Shown: positions 33,740-46,913, numbered from the stretch's first letter. The stretch: DNA of 64,000 bases from Collybiopsis luxurians FD-317 M1 (GCA_000827265.1 KN834753.1:1382210-1446209), one strand, 5' to 3'. Made by a program: numbers and translations. The notes: generated by a model not told the origin, from the letters alone.

Positions 33740-35530
33740 TTACTGATGGTTTGAATAGCCTCCTTTATACCTTGGACCTCGCTCACGCCGATGATTATCA
33801 CTCCCTCGATTCTTCTCTTTGCTCGAGTGCTTGTGATCCCCTTGTCTGTTTCTCTCTCGATGCCCGTTCCTCTCTCTGTCCTTTCCCAAATGTCCTGCTC
33901 CGTCCTTTCGGTGCTTGTCGTCTTCCTGCAAGCGGCCTGAACTCTTCGCAAACCCTGGATCCGTACTCATCCGAGAAAGAAGAGTTCCTGCCTCCTTTGA
34001 CTGAAGGGAGCTTTTCATAGACGCCATGTCTGAATTCATCTTCCCGAAATTTGGTTTATTCGCTAATGCCGATCCCATTTTAGCGGCGCCTTTGATGTTG
34101 ATCTCCAAACGCATTTTTTTCGGTTGTGACGGAGGTTTGTTAGTAATTTCAGAATTTGGCTTATCATTCTGTCGCATGGGCTTGGCAAGAAACGTGAAGC
34201 GGTCGTCCTCGTCTTCTGCCTGACGTGCGCGCATGCGTGCAATCTCCTTCTTCTTTCCTTGTCGCCCAACATTAGTCGGGACCCGACCATTCCAGTCATT
34301 CCATTCTGACGAGCCAATCTCCCACTCCCGAGGAGCCCGTTCGGTTGTACCCGACTGAATCTCTGAAAAGGGGCCCGTGAAAAGATTATTGTTCCCAAAA
34401 GCAGAGAATCCATCAGGGATGTCGTGAACGTGTGGCATCACCTCACAATCCTGTAGTGATGTGAGCTGAGAAATCACGTAAAATAGAATCATCCAACTTA
34501 CGTCCCCCCAGTGACCGCTCTCACCACAGTTGTAACACCAGATGTCTTCAGCAATATAACCTTCGCCGCCCTGACCCAGGGGGATTGCCTTTTTACTTTT
34601 GCGGATTTCGAGAGTTCGGACTCTGTCTGCGTCCGAAGCATAGGTGTATATTCGCCAGTGTGTCGGACATTCCTGTTGTGATCAAGATCAGGAAGGTTGT
34701 TATAATAGCGTATCGTCACTCACACTCGTTGTATGAATCATGGAACCACACCGCTCGCAGTCATTATACGTATTTGCAAGCTTGCCGCGATTTGGACAGG
34801 TCTACTTGAAACACGTGTGAGGAGGGGTATCAAGTATGAAAAAGATGGTAGCTACTTGCCGCGTTCAAATGGCCCTTCATCCCACATGCAAAACAAACTT
34901 TACTAATTGGACAAGAATTTGTAGAGTGCTCATTCCGAACGCCGCAGGTTAGACACTAGAAAAGCTGTGGATGAGAAAGCATCTTTTTTTAGAAAAAAAG
35001 TTATTCTTAACGCACAATGATTACAGGACAAGCACTAGTTTTGTGCTCTCCTTTTGCTCCGCACTTTTTACAAACAACTACACTAGGGGCTTTGTTCCTA
35101 TCTGATTCGGTCTGAAAGTACCTAGAAAAACCAAGTTCCTACAGCTAGAGGCTGAGTACGAGGTGTAAAATAAGACTTTAAAGAGACTTACATCAGGACC
35201 GCCGTAATCGAGATACTCGACATAGTCTTGGTCTTCCGAAACAGGGGCTATGATTTCAACGGGAACTGAGCCCATGACGGAAACATGGGGTGGCAGCAAG
35301 AGTTTTCCTTCATTAGAGTCGCGTTTTCTGGGCAAATCGTGGACTGGACAGTCTGCTGCAGGTTGAATGTCGACGATAAATAGATCATCAGGGGGAGTAG
35401 CTGATCTAAATTTCTTATTTGAATGAGCTCTACGAGACATTTTACGTTTTCTTGAATGAGATATGAGCTGGATATCATCTTCAGAGTCGGAAGATGAAAC
35501 GGTGAGGTCTATGATGCGAGAGGAATCCAT
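33740..35530 (-). CDS. Zinc-knuckle protein, Air1/Air2-type TRAMP subunit
   Basis: RNA-binding subunit related to Air1/Air2, which with a Trf4 polymerase and Mtr4 helicase forms the TRAMP complex and feeds RNA to the nuclear exosome. Exon 1 is 35530-35192; exon 2 starts at 35111, then further exons to the stop at 33740. The N-terminal 113 residues are acidic or Ser-rich. Five to six CCHC knuckles follow: CKKCGAKGEHKTSAC, CLTCGVRNEHSTNSC, CFACGMKGHLNATC, CERCGSMIHTTSEC and CYNCGESGHWGDDC. Air2 has five knuckles, of which some use longer C-to-H spacing, as here. The C-terminal tail is long, Arg/Lys/Asp-rich and disordered (RERNGHRERNRQGDHK). RRP4 in this window belongs to the exosome it would serve. 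Ortholog versus other CCHC protein is not fully certain. Confidence 0.82.
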
Positions 35531-35746
35531 GAGAAGGCGTTGCCTGGGCGCTTATTATGTAATTCAGTAGAACGAGGCAGGGTTGTCACCGTGACATCGA
35601 GCTGTGTCACACAGCGACGAAGGACGACCAACGACCAACTCTTTTAATTGCTTCACGTCGCTGCTGGCAATCAGCCAACGTCCTTTTTTATTTTATTTTC
35701 TTGCCTCTCGTCAAGCTCTGTCCACACTCATTCCATAGTTTTCATC

Positions 35747-37748
35747 ATGTATATCGAATCTCTCCTTGGTCTTGGTTCAAGGGGCTGCATCGACACCAGC
35801 GCATGTACCGTACCATCCTGCAGTTGCCCTTCAGGCGAAACATGTAACTTCATCAGCACGTCTGTATCCTTTCTTTGCTATGTTCATTCTTTCTCTTCTA
35901 ACATCTCCTTCTAGATCTTGCTCTCGTTGCTCGTACTTTGAATGTCAGCCACAACAAACATCTTCCAGCTCAGGTGGCGGTGTCAGTGCTGGTGCCGTTG
36001 CTGGTGCCGTTGTTGGCTCCTTGGTCTTTCTAGCTCTTGCTTTTGGCTTGTTCCTTTGGTATCGTCGTACCCAGCGCCGAAATGCCGCAATAACAGGTCC
36101 CGAGGTCAAGGACGTCCCTGCTGCCGCAGCCGATGTGTTGAACCGTCCAGACCCAATGGAAAAACTTTATACATCCCAATCCCCTCCTCCTACAGAGATG
36201 AATACCGTTCGCGTGTATTCTACATCCTCTAACACAACCATCGACCTTGATCCAGAATCACAGTCCTCGGCTAATCATACCACTACTCACCAGACTTCCG
36301 TGCGTTCAAATCCTTTCGACGACAACCATTCTATCCAGACCACTGGTACAGAAGGCACCAATGTTATCCCCATCGCACTAGTCGCTCCAGAATCCCAGTC
36401 CCAACATCACTCTGTCTCTGCATCTTCAGAGGCTATCTCTCGCTCCACTTCCCCTGTGCGTCCTGCCCGTAGTCCAGAACTTGATCTGAACCTGGAACAT
36501 GTAAACGTCTCTCACGATTCGCTCAAGCAACCCGGGAAATACCCTACTTCCACTCGCTCCGGTGTATCGGGGATTTCCAGGAACTCATACATGTCCAGTG
36601 CTAGTTACTCAAGTGACTTTTTGAACGAAGCACCGATGATCATGACCCCTACCAAGGGTGCCGTTCGCCAGGTTCTTGGAGTTGTCAAGGCTGAAATGGT
36701 CAACGCACCCGGCCATTCCTCCACATCTTCTGAAGGTCTCAAACCTAATGTTCCTGCGACCAAACCGGCGGTTCGCTCACCATTGGCTGCCTCATCTTTC
36801 GGGCCGTCTGATCTCGCCTCTGAAACTGCATCCGTGTCGGAAGATGGCGGAAATCCGTTCAGCGACACGCATTCCACGCACACTACGATGGCATCATCTC
36901 CGGCGGCTTCTCAGACGACCTTTGGTGAACCTTCACCTGGCCTTACTTCAGGCTCAGATTGGGATGCTACTGCTCCTCGCGCTCCTTGGGCAAATGGTGA
37001 AGATGACAGCCGTCCTTCGAGCATCAGCACGCAGGCGGGCTCAGTTGTTGATATTGTCAACGCCGCTCGCGTTAACCTTGGTCTCAGTCAACTGAGTGGT
37101 GGCGATTCCGGTTTACCGACTCCCAGAACACCGTATCGTACCACAATGGGTAGGCTGGTTAGCCCTCCCAACTCGACCAGCGAGCATAAGACCTTTGAGC
37201 AGCAGCAGCAGAAGGCGCTTGCCCACGCTCAGGCGCAGGCTCAGGCGCAAGGAGGTGTACAGTCAAGAAGAATATCCGCATCGTCAGCTATGTCAGGCAC
37301 GTCGACACGTGCGGATTCCATCCTTGAATCATTCCCCTTTGTCCCTCCTTCGCCTATCTCAAACCGACCAGTTAGGTCTCCTCCCCTTTCTCCAAATGCA
37401 CAACAGACATTCATGGTGTCGCCTCCCTCACCAATGAGTCCTAGGAACTTCCCTCCTAATTCTCCTGATCCCTCGAAGCTAGGGTCCGACGCTGATTTGC
37501 CCGCTCCTCCAAATAGGAAGACGTTGGGCTTGTCCACAGGCTCTCAGTTGTCCACTGCTTCTACTGGCTTGGGTTCTTTCCCATTCCAGATAGACACTGG
37601 CAACTCAAGTGACTCCCCGGCTCCTTCAGCCTTCAATGGGCGCCAGCGCGCAAGCCTTGACACACTGGCCATCACCAGCGATCTGTCATCATTCCCTCTT
37701 GGATTTGACAGAGACAGTGTCACCGTTCCGCTTCCGCGTAGGGATTGA
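35747..37748 (+). CDS. OPY2: Opy2-like membrane anchor with Cys-rich ectodomain
   Basis: Plasma-membrane protein of the Opy2 family, which in yeast anchors Ste50 and so links Sho1 osmosensing to the HOG MAPK pathway. Two exons: 35747-35859 and 35915-37748; about 650 residues. N-terminal ectodomain has eight cysteines (GCIDTSACTVPSCSCPSGE, then TCNFISTSCSRCSYFEC), the Opy2 pattern. A glycine/alanine segment leads into a membrane helix (GAVVGSLVFLALAFGLFLWY) and a basic stop-transfer RRTQRR. The long cytoplasmic region is Ser/Pro-rich, with SRSTSPVRPARSPE-type sites and a Gln/Ala run (AHAQAQAQAQGG). Donor AC|GTCTGT is unusual but is the only one that keeps the cysteine pattern. No cleavable signal peptide is evident. 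Confidence 0.8.
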
Positions 37749-38281
37749 GGTGCGTTTGTTTCCGCCGATGCTAACTTGTTCTTGGACTCATCGATCAGAA
37801 CAGATTAAGCTCTGAATATGTTATGCAATATATAATGACGAAATGGGGTTCAGTGTGCATGCCTGTAACACTTGTACTATCATCGTACTGGCGTCGCGGG
37901 CAGGCTTCTCGGACACTTTTTTTATGTTTTACTAGGCAGTTGCTTCACGTCGATTACCTTTCCGTACATTAGCTTTCAAGCTGGACTTCCCAACAAAGGA
38001 TTTAGTCCCTTGGCTATTTTGCTTGCTTGTCAAGTATGTCAGCGATTTCCTTTCCATTTCGTTCCGTTTCGCGGGTTTCTTTTTTCTGTTGAAGGGCTGT
38101 CTGTATTTGCTTTATTTATACCTTCCTTTGTGTCTTCTTGCTTGACATGGTGCTATTTTTCACACCCCAGCGAGTGTTAAATATCGGTTTACATCGTAAA
38201 TCAGTCATGAACATTAGATCTATGTAATCGTACTCTGAGAGTCTACGGTGAAGTATTCATTAACGTATATCTGCTAGTGTT
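37749..38281. other. Intergenic between convergent genes
   Basis: About 530 bp, holding the 3' UTRs of the Opy2-like gene and of the copper ATPase. AT-rich; nothing further supported. Confidence 0.5.
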
Positions 38282-41200
38282 TCAAACCGTTTTAGGCGGC
38301 TTGTACAACTTCAAGAGTAGTGAACTGCAAACCACGGAAACCGAGCTAGAAAAGGCAGTTGAGTTGGAATCATAAGGTTAGAGATACAGATATTTACGAC
38401 AAAGCCATAGCAAGGGACGCCCATACAGGGTCAAGACGGTAGTGGCCTGCTGGATAAACGACCCCGGCCGCGATTGGTAGTGCTGCAAGGTTGTACATGA
38501 CAGCCCACAGCTAACGAACATGACATGAGTGTGCCATCTCCATTTCGAAAACAAAAATGTCAACTCACAAAGTTAAACTTGATCCTCCTAATGACAGCTT
38601 GAGAAAGATTGATAAGATTTACCAATCCTTGAAGGTGCGAGGAAAGAAGTATGAAGCTGGCACTCGATATTGCAACATCGCCTGAAAGCAGCAAGTCAGT
38701 AGAGCGCCAAGGAGTGTACCGAAACACGTTACGTACTGCCAGAGCCTATGGCAATTCCAACATCAGCAAAAGTCAGGGCCTACGATGATAATTAGCACTC
38801 ATAGTGTTATCGGTTACCCTTGTAACTCACCGGGGCATCATTTATTCCATCCCCGACCATGGCCACGACAAAGTGGTTGCGAGGTATTTCCCCTTCAGAG
38901 GCTGTAGGTAAAACCGGACGACCTCTTTGCAGCCATGCTATCTTCTCAGCCTAAATCGCAGATTAGCAGGGAAAGCTGCTTAAATGAGCTAAGACAGACC
39001 TTTTCGTGAGGAAGAACGCCCGCTATTACATTTGAAGGTGGTATTCCAACACTCGAAGCAACAGATAGAGCGGTTTTTTCGTGGTCACCCGAGATCATCC
39101 ATGGCTCAATGCCCTTCTTTGAAAGCCATGAAACGACGCCAGCCGCTTCGGGTCTAATGATATCGGCGACACCAAACATTGCTAACAACTCCCATTGTGA
39201 TTCATGTTGCGCCGCTGCGAAAACTACGCTCTTGGCTTCGATCTTCCAAGAATCAGCCGAACTTCGGAAGTCCGGACCGATTGTAATTCCGTGTTCCTCA
39301 ATCCAAGCCTCGTTCCCGATGATCAAACTGCAACGGAGCGCCCCAAAAGACGCTTTCAATCCTCTACCTGCTTTTTCTGAAAACAGCGATCCAGATTGCG
39401 GACAAACATTATGATTAGAGCAAAACTCGCGGATAGCGACAGCCAATGGATGGGAGCTTGTGCTCTCGGCCTCATTGACCATACTAAGGATGGTTTCCTT
39501 GTCCCAGCTACAGTTTTCAATATACTTGATGTCGGAGACCTGAAGTTTTCCCGCAGTAATTGTCCCGGTCTTGTCAAAAACAACAATGTCCAATCGTGAA
39601 GCTTCCTGGAATGCTTCACCACCTCCCCGAGCCAAGATCCCATATTTTGCGGCAAGGCCGGACCCCACTAGCAATGCGGTGGGTGCGGCCAGACCTATAC
39701 CACACGGGCATGCAATAACAAAGACAGCAATTGCAAACTCGAGGGACCACACAGCTATATTTCTCAGTCAGTTTGATCAATCCGGTTTCGAAAAGTGCGT
39801 GTACTTACGCCAACCTCCAGCTGCATTATTTAGATAGCTTGCAGGAAGTACTCCAGATTCTCCCAACGAAAGCCAAATGATCCAAGTAATTATGGCCAGT
39901 AAAGTTACGACAGGGACGAAGTATCCTGTGACAATATCGACGACCCTTTCCATAGGAGCCCGGTGGGTTTGACCCTCTCGCACGATCTCCATTATATTAT
40001 CCAGCCTTTGAAGATGTTAATGACCGCAGATGAAGAGTGACGAACAACATACATTGTCATCCCTCCGACTTCTGAAATGCATATATGAACAACCTCACCT
40101 CGGTTGAGGGTGCCAACATGAACTTTATCGCCGCTTTCCTTTCGGACAGGTTTGGACTCTCCAGTCAGTGAACTTTCGTCAAAAATTCCAGAATCCCCTG
40201 GCACAATCACACCATCGGCAGGAGGCGACGAGCCGTGAGGAACCCGAACTATATCTCCAACCTCGAGTGTATCGACTTTAATGTTCACAGTCTTTCCAAC
40301 ATTGTGCTTTTCTTGCTCTGCCTCGATGGAAGATGCAGAGTCTTCATATGTAGGGATTAACAAAAGTGCTTCTGCAGGCTTTAAGGAAGCGAGGGCACTG
40401 ATAGCATCTGCAGTCCTAGCTTTACTGTACGACTCCAAAAATCGACCTATAGCTCGTTGTTAGTGCGTGCTTATGACTGGGAAATTGACTGTACCGATGA
40501 GTAAGAACATGGTTAAAAAGACCACAGAATCAAAGTAGGTTGATTGATCGCCTTGCCCATTCGGAGAACTTGGCTGGACTGCAGCCAAAGCAAGAAGCGC
40601 AATGGAAGAGAAATATGCAACCGAAACACCAGCAGAAACTAGAAGGTTCATGCTTCCGAAACGTGTCAGTCGTCTGACAACAGGTATTGTGCTTCCCTTC
40701 TTCCATAATGCATGAATTTCTTTGACACTTCTTCTATGGAACAGTCCGGCGCTGTAGAACATAACAGGGGTGGCTAGGAAAAAGAGAGCCCACTGAGCTC
40801 GGGAGACATTGCCTGTCCACATTGGTTCCATGAAGAAAGCCTTGGTCGCATCTCCGTCAGAAACCAGAGACATGTATACGATTCCAATAATGAAAGTCGG
40901 TACAGCGAGGACGACCGCGAACAGCAGCCTCAAGAGAAAATCCCGCTGTTCCTGCCTCTGTATACTCCTAGACACATCTTCTACAGATGGCGGGTGATAA
41001 ACGCTGACCTCAAACTCAGGGTGATCGGATTCTATAGCTTGGATGATATCACGAATCGTGAATTTTGGGGCGGCCGGTTCGTAAGATACTGTCAAAATTG
41101 GGTCATTACAATTGTGGAATGGTTTTGTAATGGTAATGGATCCGAGGCGATCGAGGGTGGATACCACCTTGGGTGGACAATGCCTGAAAAGAATATCGGT

Positions 41201-41968
41201 ATCATACAAGTAAAGAAAGAAAGCGTGCGACTTACTGGCAATGCATCCCGTCTACTTTGAGGGTGACTGTGCGAGACGTATCAGCCACTGACGCCTTTGA
41301 TTTGACGGGCTTGATGTTCATGACCGTGGCCTCAAAGCCACAATCATCGATGGCTTCAGCAACAGTCTGAGCAATATCTTCAGTTTCCACAACAGCAGAG
41401 GCGGAATTGTCTAACAAGCTGACAACCAAGTTGGTAACACCGGGAAGGTCCTTTACGGTATCGATGATAGAGTTGCTGCAAGTTGAGCAAGTCATACCAG
41501 CTACAGACAAAGTGACCTTGAAGGGGCCCTCTTTACTAGGAAGAGACCCTACGAATGGTGGTCCTGGCAGTAAGGAATCTTGTAGAGACCTTTTGTGATC
41601 GAGTTCTTCTTCCTGACAGAGCTTGCAGTATTCAATATGTTTTGATTGCTTGCCCGCTTGTTTATTCTGTGTAATAGAGAGATCTGACGTAGAATCAGAA
41701 ACGACGTCAAAGCCGATGGCGATAATGGCCTTCCGAATTGCAGCGGAGGACAGTCCCAAGTCGTGAAAAACTTTGACAGTCTGCAGATTGATCTCCACCG
41801 TCGACGGAGGAGGAACAAGTTCCGCTAGAGTCCCTTCGATTGTTTGAACGCAGCTGAAAAAAGATGAGAAGATAGTCGAACAAAAACAAATGAATGCAAA
41901 GACCTGTTGCAATGGAGATTGGATATGTGGACAAGGGTGACTCGTTCACCTTGTTGTGTGGCGTGCAT
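38282..41968 (-). CDS. CCC2: Copper-transporting P1B-type ATPase (Ccc2/ATP7-like)
   Basis: Copper pump of the late Golgi that loads Cu into secreted multicopper enzymes. First exons 41968-41904, 41853-41236, 41183-40495, then several more to stop at 38282; about 980 residues. Three N-terminal metal-binding (HMA) domains: ISNLHCNSCVQTIEG, VAGMTCSTCSNSIID and VDGMHCQHCPPKVV. Then membrane helices, TGES phosphatase loop (SSLTGESKPVR), the CPC ion-binding motif in IACPCGIGLAAP, phosphorylation site DKTGTITAG, HP motif SSHPLAVAI and MVGDGINDAPAL hinge. The first HMA has LHC in place of MTC. An extra CKLC pair lies between HMA1 and HMA2. Assignment as a Cu(I) pump is strong. The start gives MHATQQGERVTLV; an upstream in-frame ATG at 42058 would add 30 basic residues. 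Confidence 0.93.
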
Positions 41969-42221
41969 TCTAGATCTAAAGTGGCGATAATAGAACTTGG
42001 AAGAAGTTGCGACCCGGAGTAGGCCTGGTAGGTTTTTATAGGTAGTCGCTGATTTCATGACTGCGATTGAGTTATGTTACAAAAGGTATAAGTTAGTATG
42101 CTGAGTATATGCGATTAAATTAATTACGTATACCTGAGGCATTTGTGCGACAGCGGATGAGTAAGTGCTGACACATTGATGACGGGACAGACTCACGGCG
42201 CTAAAATTTTCGTTTTGCGGT

Positions 42222-45200
42222 ATGATGCCTACTTGGGACCGCCAGTCGAGAATTTCCAGTTTCTTCAACTCTCCAGAAAGACCGTCTCCTCGCTCTAGCT
42301 CTCTATGGACGCGCTCATCTTCCCCATCTTCTGTTGGATCGCACGATGCGCTCCAGGAAACTGGTCCTTTGCAATCGGTTACACCTGTCATTTTAGGTGT
42401 TTGTGCAATGGATGTCAAGGCGAGGTCCCGAGCCATGAGGGAAATTCTAATTCGTATTGTTGAGAGATCTAGAGGTACTATTGAAGTCAAAGTCTTCGGG
42501 GATAAAGTAATACTGGACGAAGGTACCTGACTCTTTCAATTGGGACGGCTCATTCATTATTCATCATTCATCTACATAGATGTCGAAAATTGGCCTCGTT
42601 GCGACATCCTCATCTCGTTTTTCTCCACCGATTTTCCTCTGGACAAGGCGATTTCTTACGTCAAACTGCGAAACCCTTTTTGCATCAACGAACTCGTGCC
42701 TCAAGCTTTACTCTGGGACAGACGGCTGGTCGCGGCAGTTTTAGATCATCTCAAAGTCCCCACCCCTAAGAGGCTTGATGTTTCTCGGGATGGTGGTCCG
42801 AAAGTTGACGATGCTCTGCGGGACTTGATGAAACAAAAACTGGGAATAGTACTTGGAGGTTATAAAGTCACCCCGGAAGTCATTCTTAGAGAGGATGGAA
42901 ATGCTATCATAATCGATGGCAAGGTGCTCGAGAAACCCTTTGTCGAAAAACCCGTTAGTGGTGAAGACCACAATGTCTACATCTATTTCAGAGGTGGTGG
43001 AGGCCGTCGTCTATTCCGAAAGGTATGTGTGTGTGAGAGATTGTCTTCTACTATGCTCAGTTGATTTTTTCAGGTTGGCAATAAATCCAGTGAATTGGAT
43101 TCAACCTTGAATCATCCAAGAACGGATGGATCTTATATCTATGAGCAGTTCATTGACGTCGATAATTCGGAGGACATCAAAGTCTATACTGTCGGAAAAC
43201 AGTACACGCATGCTGAAACACGCAAGTCACCCGTGGTCGATGGTGTAGTGAGGCGGAATACAGAGGGAAAGGAAATTCGGTTAATTCCATCCATTCACCA
43301 GACTAGTCAAAGGAAACTTAACTTTCCATCAGTTTCATTACCCGACTGACAGATGAAGAAAAGGCTTGGGCAGCTCGAATATGTGAAGGCTTTGGCCAAC
43401 GCGTATGTGGTTACGATATGCTTCGGTGCGACAATGGTCGGAAAAGTCAGGTTATTGATGTCAACGGGTGGAGTTTTGTGAAGGGTAACGAATCTTATTA
43501 TGGTCTGTAGCGCGATTTTCCCTCGTGGTTTGTGCATGTCTACTTATGAACGGCTTCGATGCTTTCTTTGTTTTACCTCTCTCTGACATGTGGTATATTG
43601 TAGACAAGGCAGCAGAGATCCTTGCATCATTATGCATGCAAGTGTCATCATCTCCTAGCCGTGCCCTCCCCGCTGCTGAAACCACTGCCGAAGAAGCCCC
43701 GACTTGGCTTTTGAAAGCCAATGTCACTGTTTTTAGACACGCCGACAGAACCCCGAAACAAAAGTTGAAATTGTAAGTTTGGCTCGCCCTTCCACTTATT
43801 TAGTTTCTCATCTCTCCAACCAGCAATTTCCCGATTGGCGAAGCCTGGACGCAGCCATTCGTAAGGCTTCTCAATGGCGAGACTGAAGAAATTATTCTCC
43901 GGGAAAAGGAGCAGTTGAGCAAAATCGCCAGCGCTGTCGAAGAGTCAAAGGCTCTAGGTGCAAGTGGCGAGGAACTAGCGAAATTGACACTATTGAATAG
44001 TGCTCTATTTAGCAAAATAGATTTGCCGGGCACGAAGGCACAGCTGAAACCTGTTTACTCGAAGAAGCAGGCGGGTCATGCTAGATCGCTCACGAAACTT
44101 ACACTGGTTTTCAAATGGGGCGGAGAGGTACTTGCATTCTTGAGCCACTTGTCCAGATACCTCACCCTATGCACAGTTTACCCATGCGGCGCGATACCAA
44201 TCGAGGGATTTGGGAGAGAACATGAAGAAGGATATTTCTATCATGAGTACGTTTCTATATTGTGCTTCTCACAATACTAAACTATTTTCAGACAAGGAAG
44301 TGTTACACAATGTGACTGTACGTAGACGTTGATTGAATATCTCATTCTGGTGCTCACATACCGTTCTAGATCTTCACCTCTTCAGAACGTCGTGTTATTG
44401 CTTCTGCGGAAATTTTCGCTGCGGCCCTCTTGGACCACCAGCCGAACTACTCCACTGCGCCGTCTTCCAATTCCAGTACCCATTCTTCTCGTTCCTCAAC
44501 AGATGGCATTAGCGCTGGCACGAACAACAGCAATATATATCACAATAAAAATGTTCTGAGTCGGCAGAATACCACGGTCCCATTGCAGCTCATTGTTCGA
44601 AAGGATCTTTTGGACGACTCTAACGCAGCGAAAGATCTTATGGATGACGTCAAAAAGCGTCTCAAGATCTTGTTGAGACCAGGAGAACCGGAGAAACGAC
44701 CAGAATTAACATGGCCGAAAAGCATGAAGAAGGAGCCCGTTGAGGTTGTCAGGGAAGTGATACAATTACTCAGCTCATTTCGGGCTATCATGCGTCGGAA
44801 CTACGAGACTTTGGATGTGGAGAAGATTCAAGAACGCTGGTGTTGTGGTGATGAGCCCTGGCTTTTTAGGGAGCGTTGGGAAAAGCTCTTTGAAGACTTT
44901 TGCGACGTTGAACAGAAAAAGTTTGATCCATCCAGAGCAAGTCGAGGGATTTGCCATTAAGAATATGATGCTGAAAGGGTTCTGTAGGTTTCAGAATTAT
45001 ACGACACCATCAAATATTGCGCCCTCCATCATCGAACGTTCCTGTTCTCAATATTTAATGAACGCGAGACTCAGGATCCTCAACAGCCCCAGGATCGAAG
45101 ATTGCATGAGCTTTACGGTCGGGCAAAGGCACTATTTGATCTTGTTGCTCCCCAGGAATATGGCATCGAACCCGATGAAAAGTTAGTCTTTACCATACTT

Positions 45201-45903
45201 ACAATTTAAATGAACTCAACCTCAAGTCGCCTTTCTTAGAGAGGAGATTGGTGTCCTTACATCTCTCCCACTTCTACAAAATGTTGTCAGGGATCTTGAA
45301 GCTGCGCGCAACAATGGAGAAAGCTCGTTAACGCTCTATTTTACCAAAGAGAGTCATATACACACCTTGGTGAATCTTGTTCTTACGTCTGGACTTCCTA
45401 TCGCGAACCGCCGGATTCCAGAGCTAGATTATTGTGTACGTATGACTTTTAATAAACCGAATTGATACTGAACCTTATCGTCCAGTCCCATATTACATTT
45501 GAGTTGTATGAACGCAATCATGGTCGAGGCAATTCAGATAAAGAGTATTCAATCAAGCTTTCCCTCAGTGAAGGCGCCCACTCTTCCAACGTGTTAGATT
45601 CGACATTAGATGCTCGACACTCTTTGAATGTCCAGCAACGACGGTGCGTCTATTTCCAGAAATCCCATGCTAAACATTACTTAGCCTCTTGTAGAAAATT
45701 GACGCAGCACCTTCCGTACAGTCTTGTAATCGAAAAGCTATCGAAGCATTTCCATAGACTAACCGACGTAAGTGACGTCGGCTAGGCATTTCTGCTTTGA
45801 GCTAACAGTGCCCTTGTAGGAGGACGTAGACACTGGGCCTGAGTTTGAAACCGTAGAAGCGATTCCTACCGCGATATCCATAGACAGCGTCAACGAAGTA
45901 TAA
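42222..45903 (+). CDS. VIP1: Inositol hexakisphosphate/PP-IP5 kinase Vip1/Asp1
   Basis: Bifunctional enzyme that makes 1-InsP7 from InsP6 (kinase domain) and can remove it (histidine-phosphatase-like domain). Many exons; about 1,000 residues. An N-terminal Ser/Pro-rich stretch precedes the ATP-grasp kinase domain: [79 protein letters not shown] and [20 protein letters not shown]. Then the phosphatase-like domain with [10 protein letters not shown] (RHxxRxP motif) and [15 protein letters not shown] Ser/Asn-rich insertion follows [20 protein letters not shown]. The C-terminal part has [18 protein letters not shown]. The order matches Vip1/Asp1. Divergent with the copper ATPase gene, start codons about 250 bp apart. 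Confidence 0.94.
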
Positions 45904-45978
45904 CGACTACACTCCAGCCTAGATTTTAGGATAATGTACAGTAGAGACAGAATATTAATGATACATGCATAAAGCTAC

Positions 45979-46913
45979 TCAGTTCAGTTGCCACTCTTTG
46001 AGACCAAGTCTTTCCCGCTCCTCCTTTAAAGTCTTCGACTTGAGTTTAGTAAAGTGCATTCCATGCCGCGTTTTCGAATGATCTCCTTCATAGAGAGCAG
46101 TGGAAGAGTTGGACAAAGATGCACTCTGGGTCGCAAGGGCGGCGAAGGAAGTTGTAGATTCGTGGTATCTGGAGGGAGACATCGAGACAGGTACATTGAC
46201 AATGAAAGAGTCATAGGAATAGAAACATACAATCTGAGAGGGTACTATTGGTATTCGGCAGGAGGGTGACAGAGTGTTTGAAGAACGTACCTATAAGCTT
46301 CTTTATTCAAGCAATCTGACTCTTCTATTTTGTCTAGCACATCTCGTTTGAAGGCCGCCTTCACAAAATGAAGTACGTCGAATACATGATGTTGATTCGG
46401 TCTGTACATATGGAGTGGGATTAGTACAGGAAGGTGTTCGTTCCAACACACTGAATGCTTACTTCCATGATCGAATCTGAGGTGCCAGAGAAAAGATTCC
46501 ACTGAGAGATATCAGTGGATGGAACACCTCATTTACGAATTGTACTGTAGGAGGGCGTTCAGGGTAATTTGGGGGGAAAGTAACTCTGAATTTGAGAATT
46601 GAATCTGCGTAGTATCCTACGAGGCCAAAGTTTTAAAACAACTGCCTCGGCGACAAAGCAAAAAATAACCTTGGTGAACAAAAAGTACTGCGTCCCATAT
46701 CATTAAGGTTTCAGTTGAAGGCACAACGTATAGTCCAAGGGGACAGTGCAATCTTGATTTCAAGGAAGCATATTCCAATGAAACGGCTGCACGAGCTGCT
46801 GGGCTGACAACTTCCGTAGGCTGAGTGGCAGATTTAGAAGAACGGTGAGCTGAATGAGACAACGTCTTCGTTTTGGTCAGCGCTTCAACAGGAGGACCAA
46901 GTGGATTGAACAT
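45979..46913 (-). CDS. AKTIP/FTS-like ubiquitin E2 variant
   Basis: Ubiquitin-conjugating-enzyme-like protein without catalytic cysteine, related to human AKTIP (FTS), which works with Hook proteins in vesicle and dynein transport. Several small exons on the minus strand. E2-type marks: LEYASLKSRLHCPLGLYVVP, LMIWDAVLFVHQGYYADSIL, FRVTFPPNYPERPPTVQFVN and FHPLISLSGIFSLAPQIRSW. The core HPL segment lacks the HPN tripeptide and active Cys, as expected of the variant. Then HHVFDVLHFVKAAFK, and a C-terminal Ser-rich, basic tail. The start is uncertain: in-frame ATGs at 46934 and 47009 also exist. Stop at 45979 is about 75 bp from the convergent VIP1 stop. Confidence 0.8.

Noticed and set aside
46440..46520. 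Apparent frameshift in the AKTIP-like gene at the HPLIS segment
   Set aside because: Rechecking the bases (ATATCTCTCAGTGG on the minus strand) showed the frame continues as HPLISLSGIF; the break was a reading error on my part.
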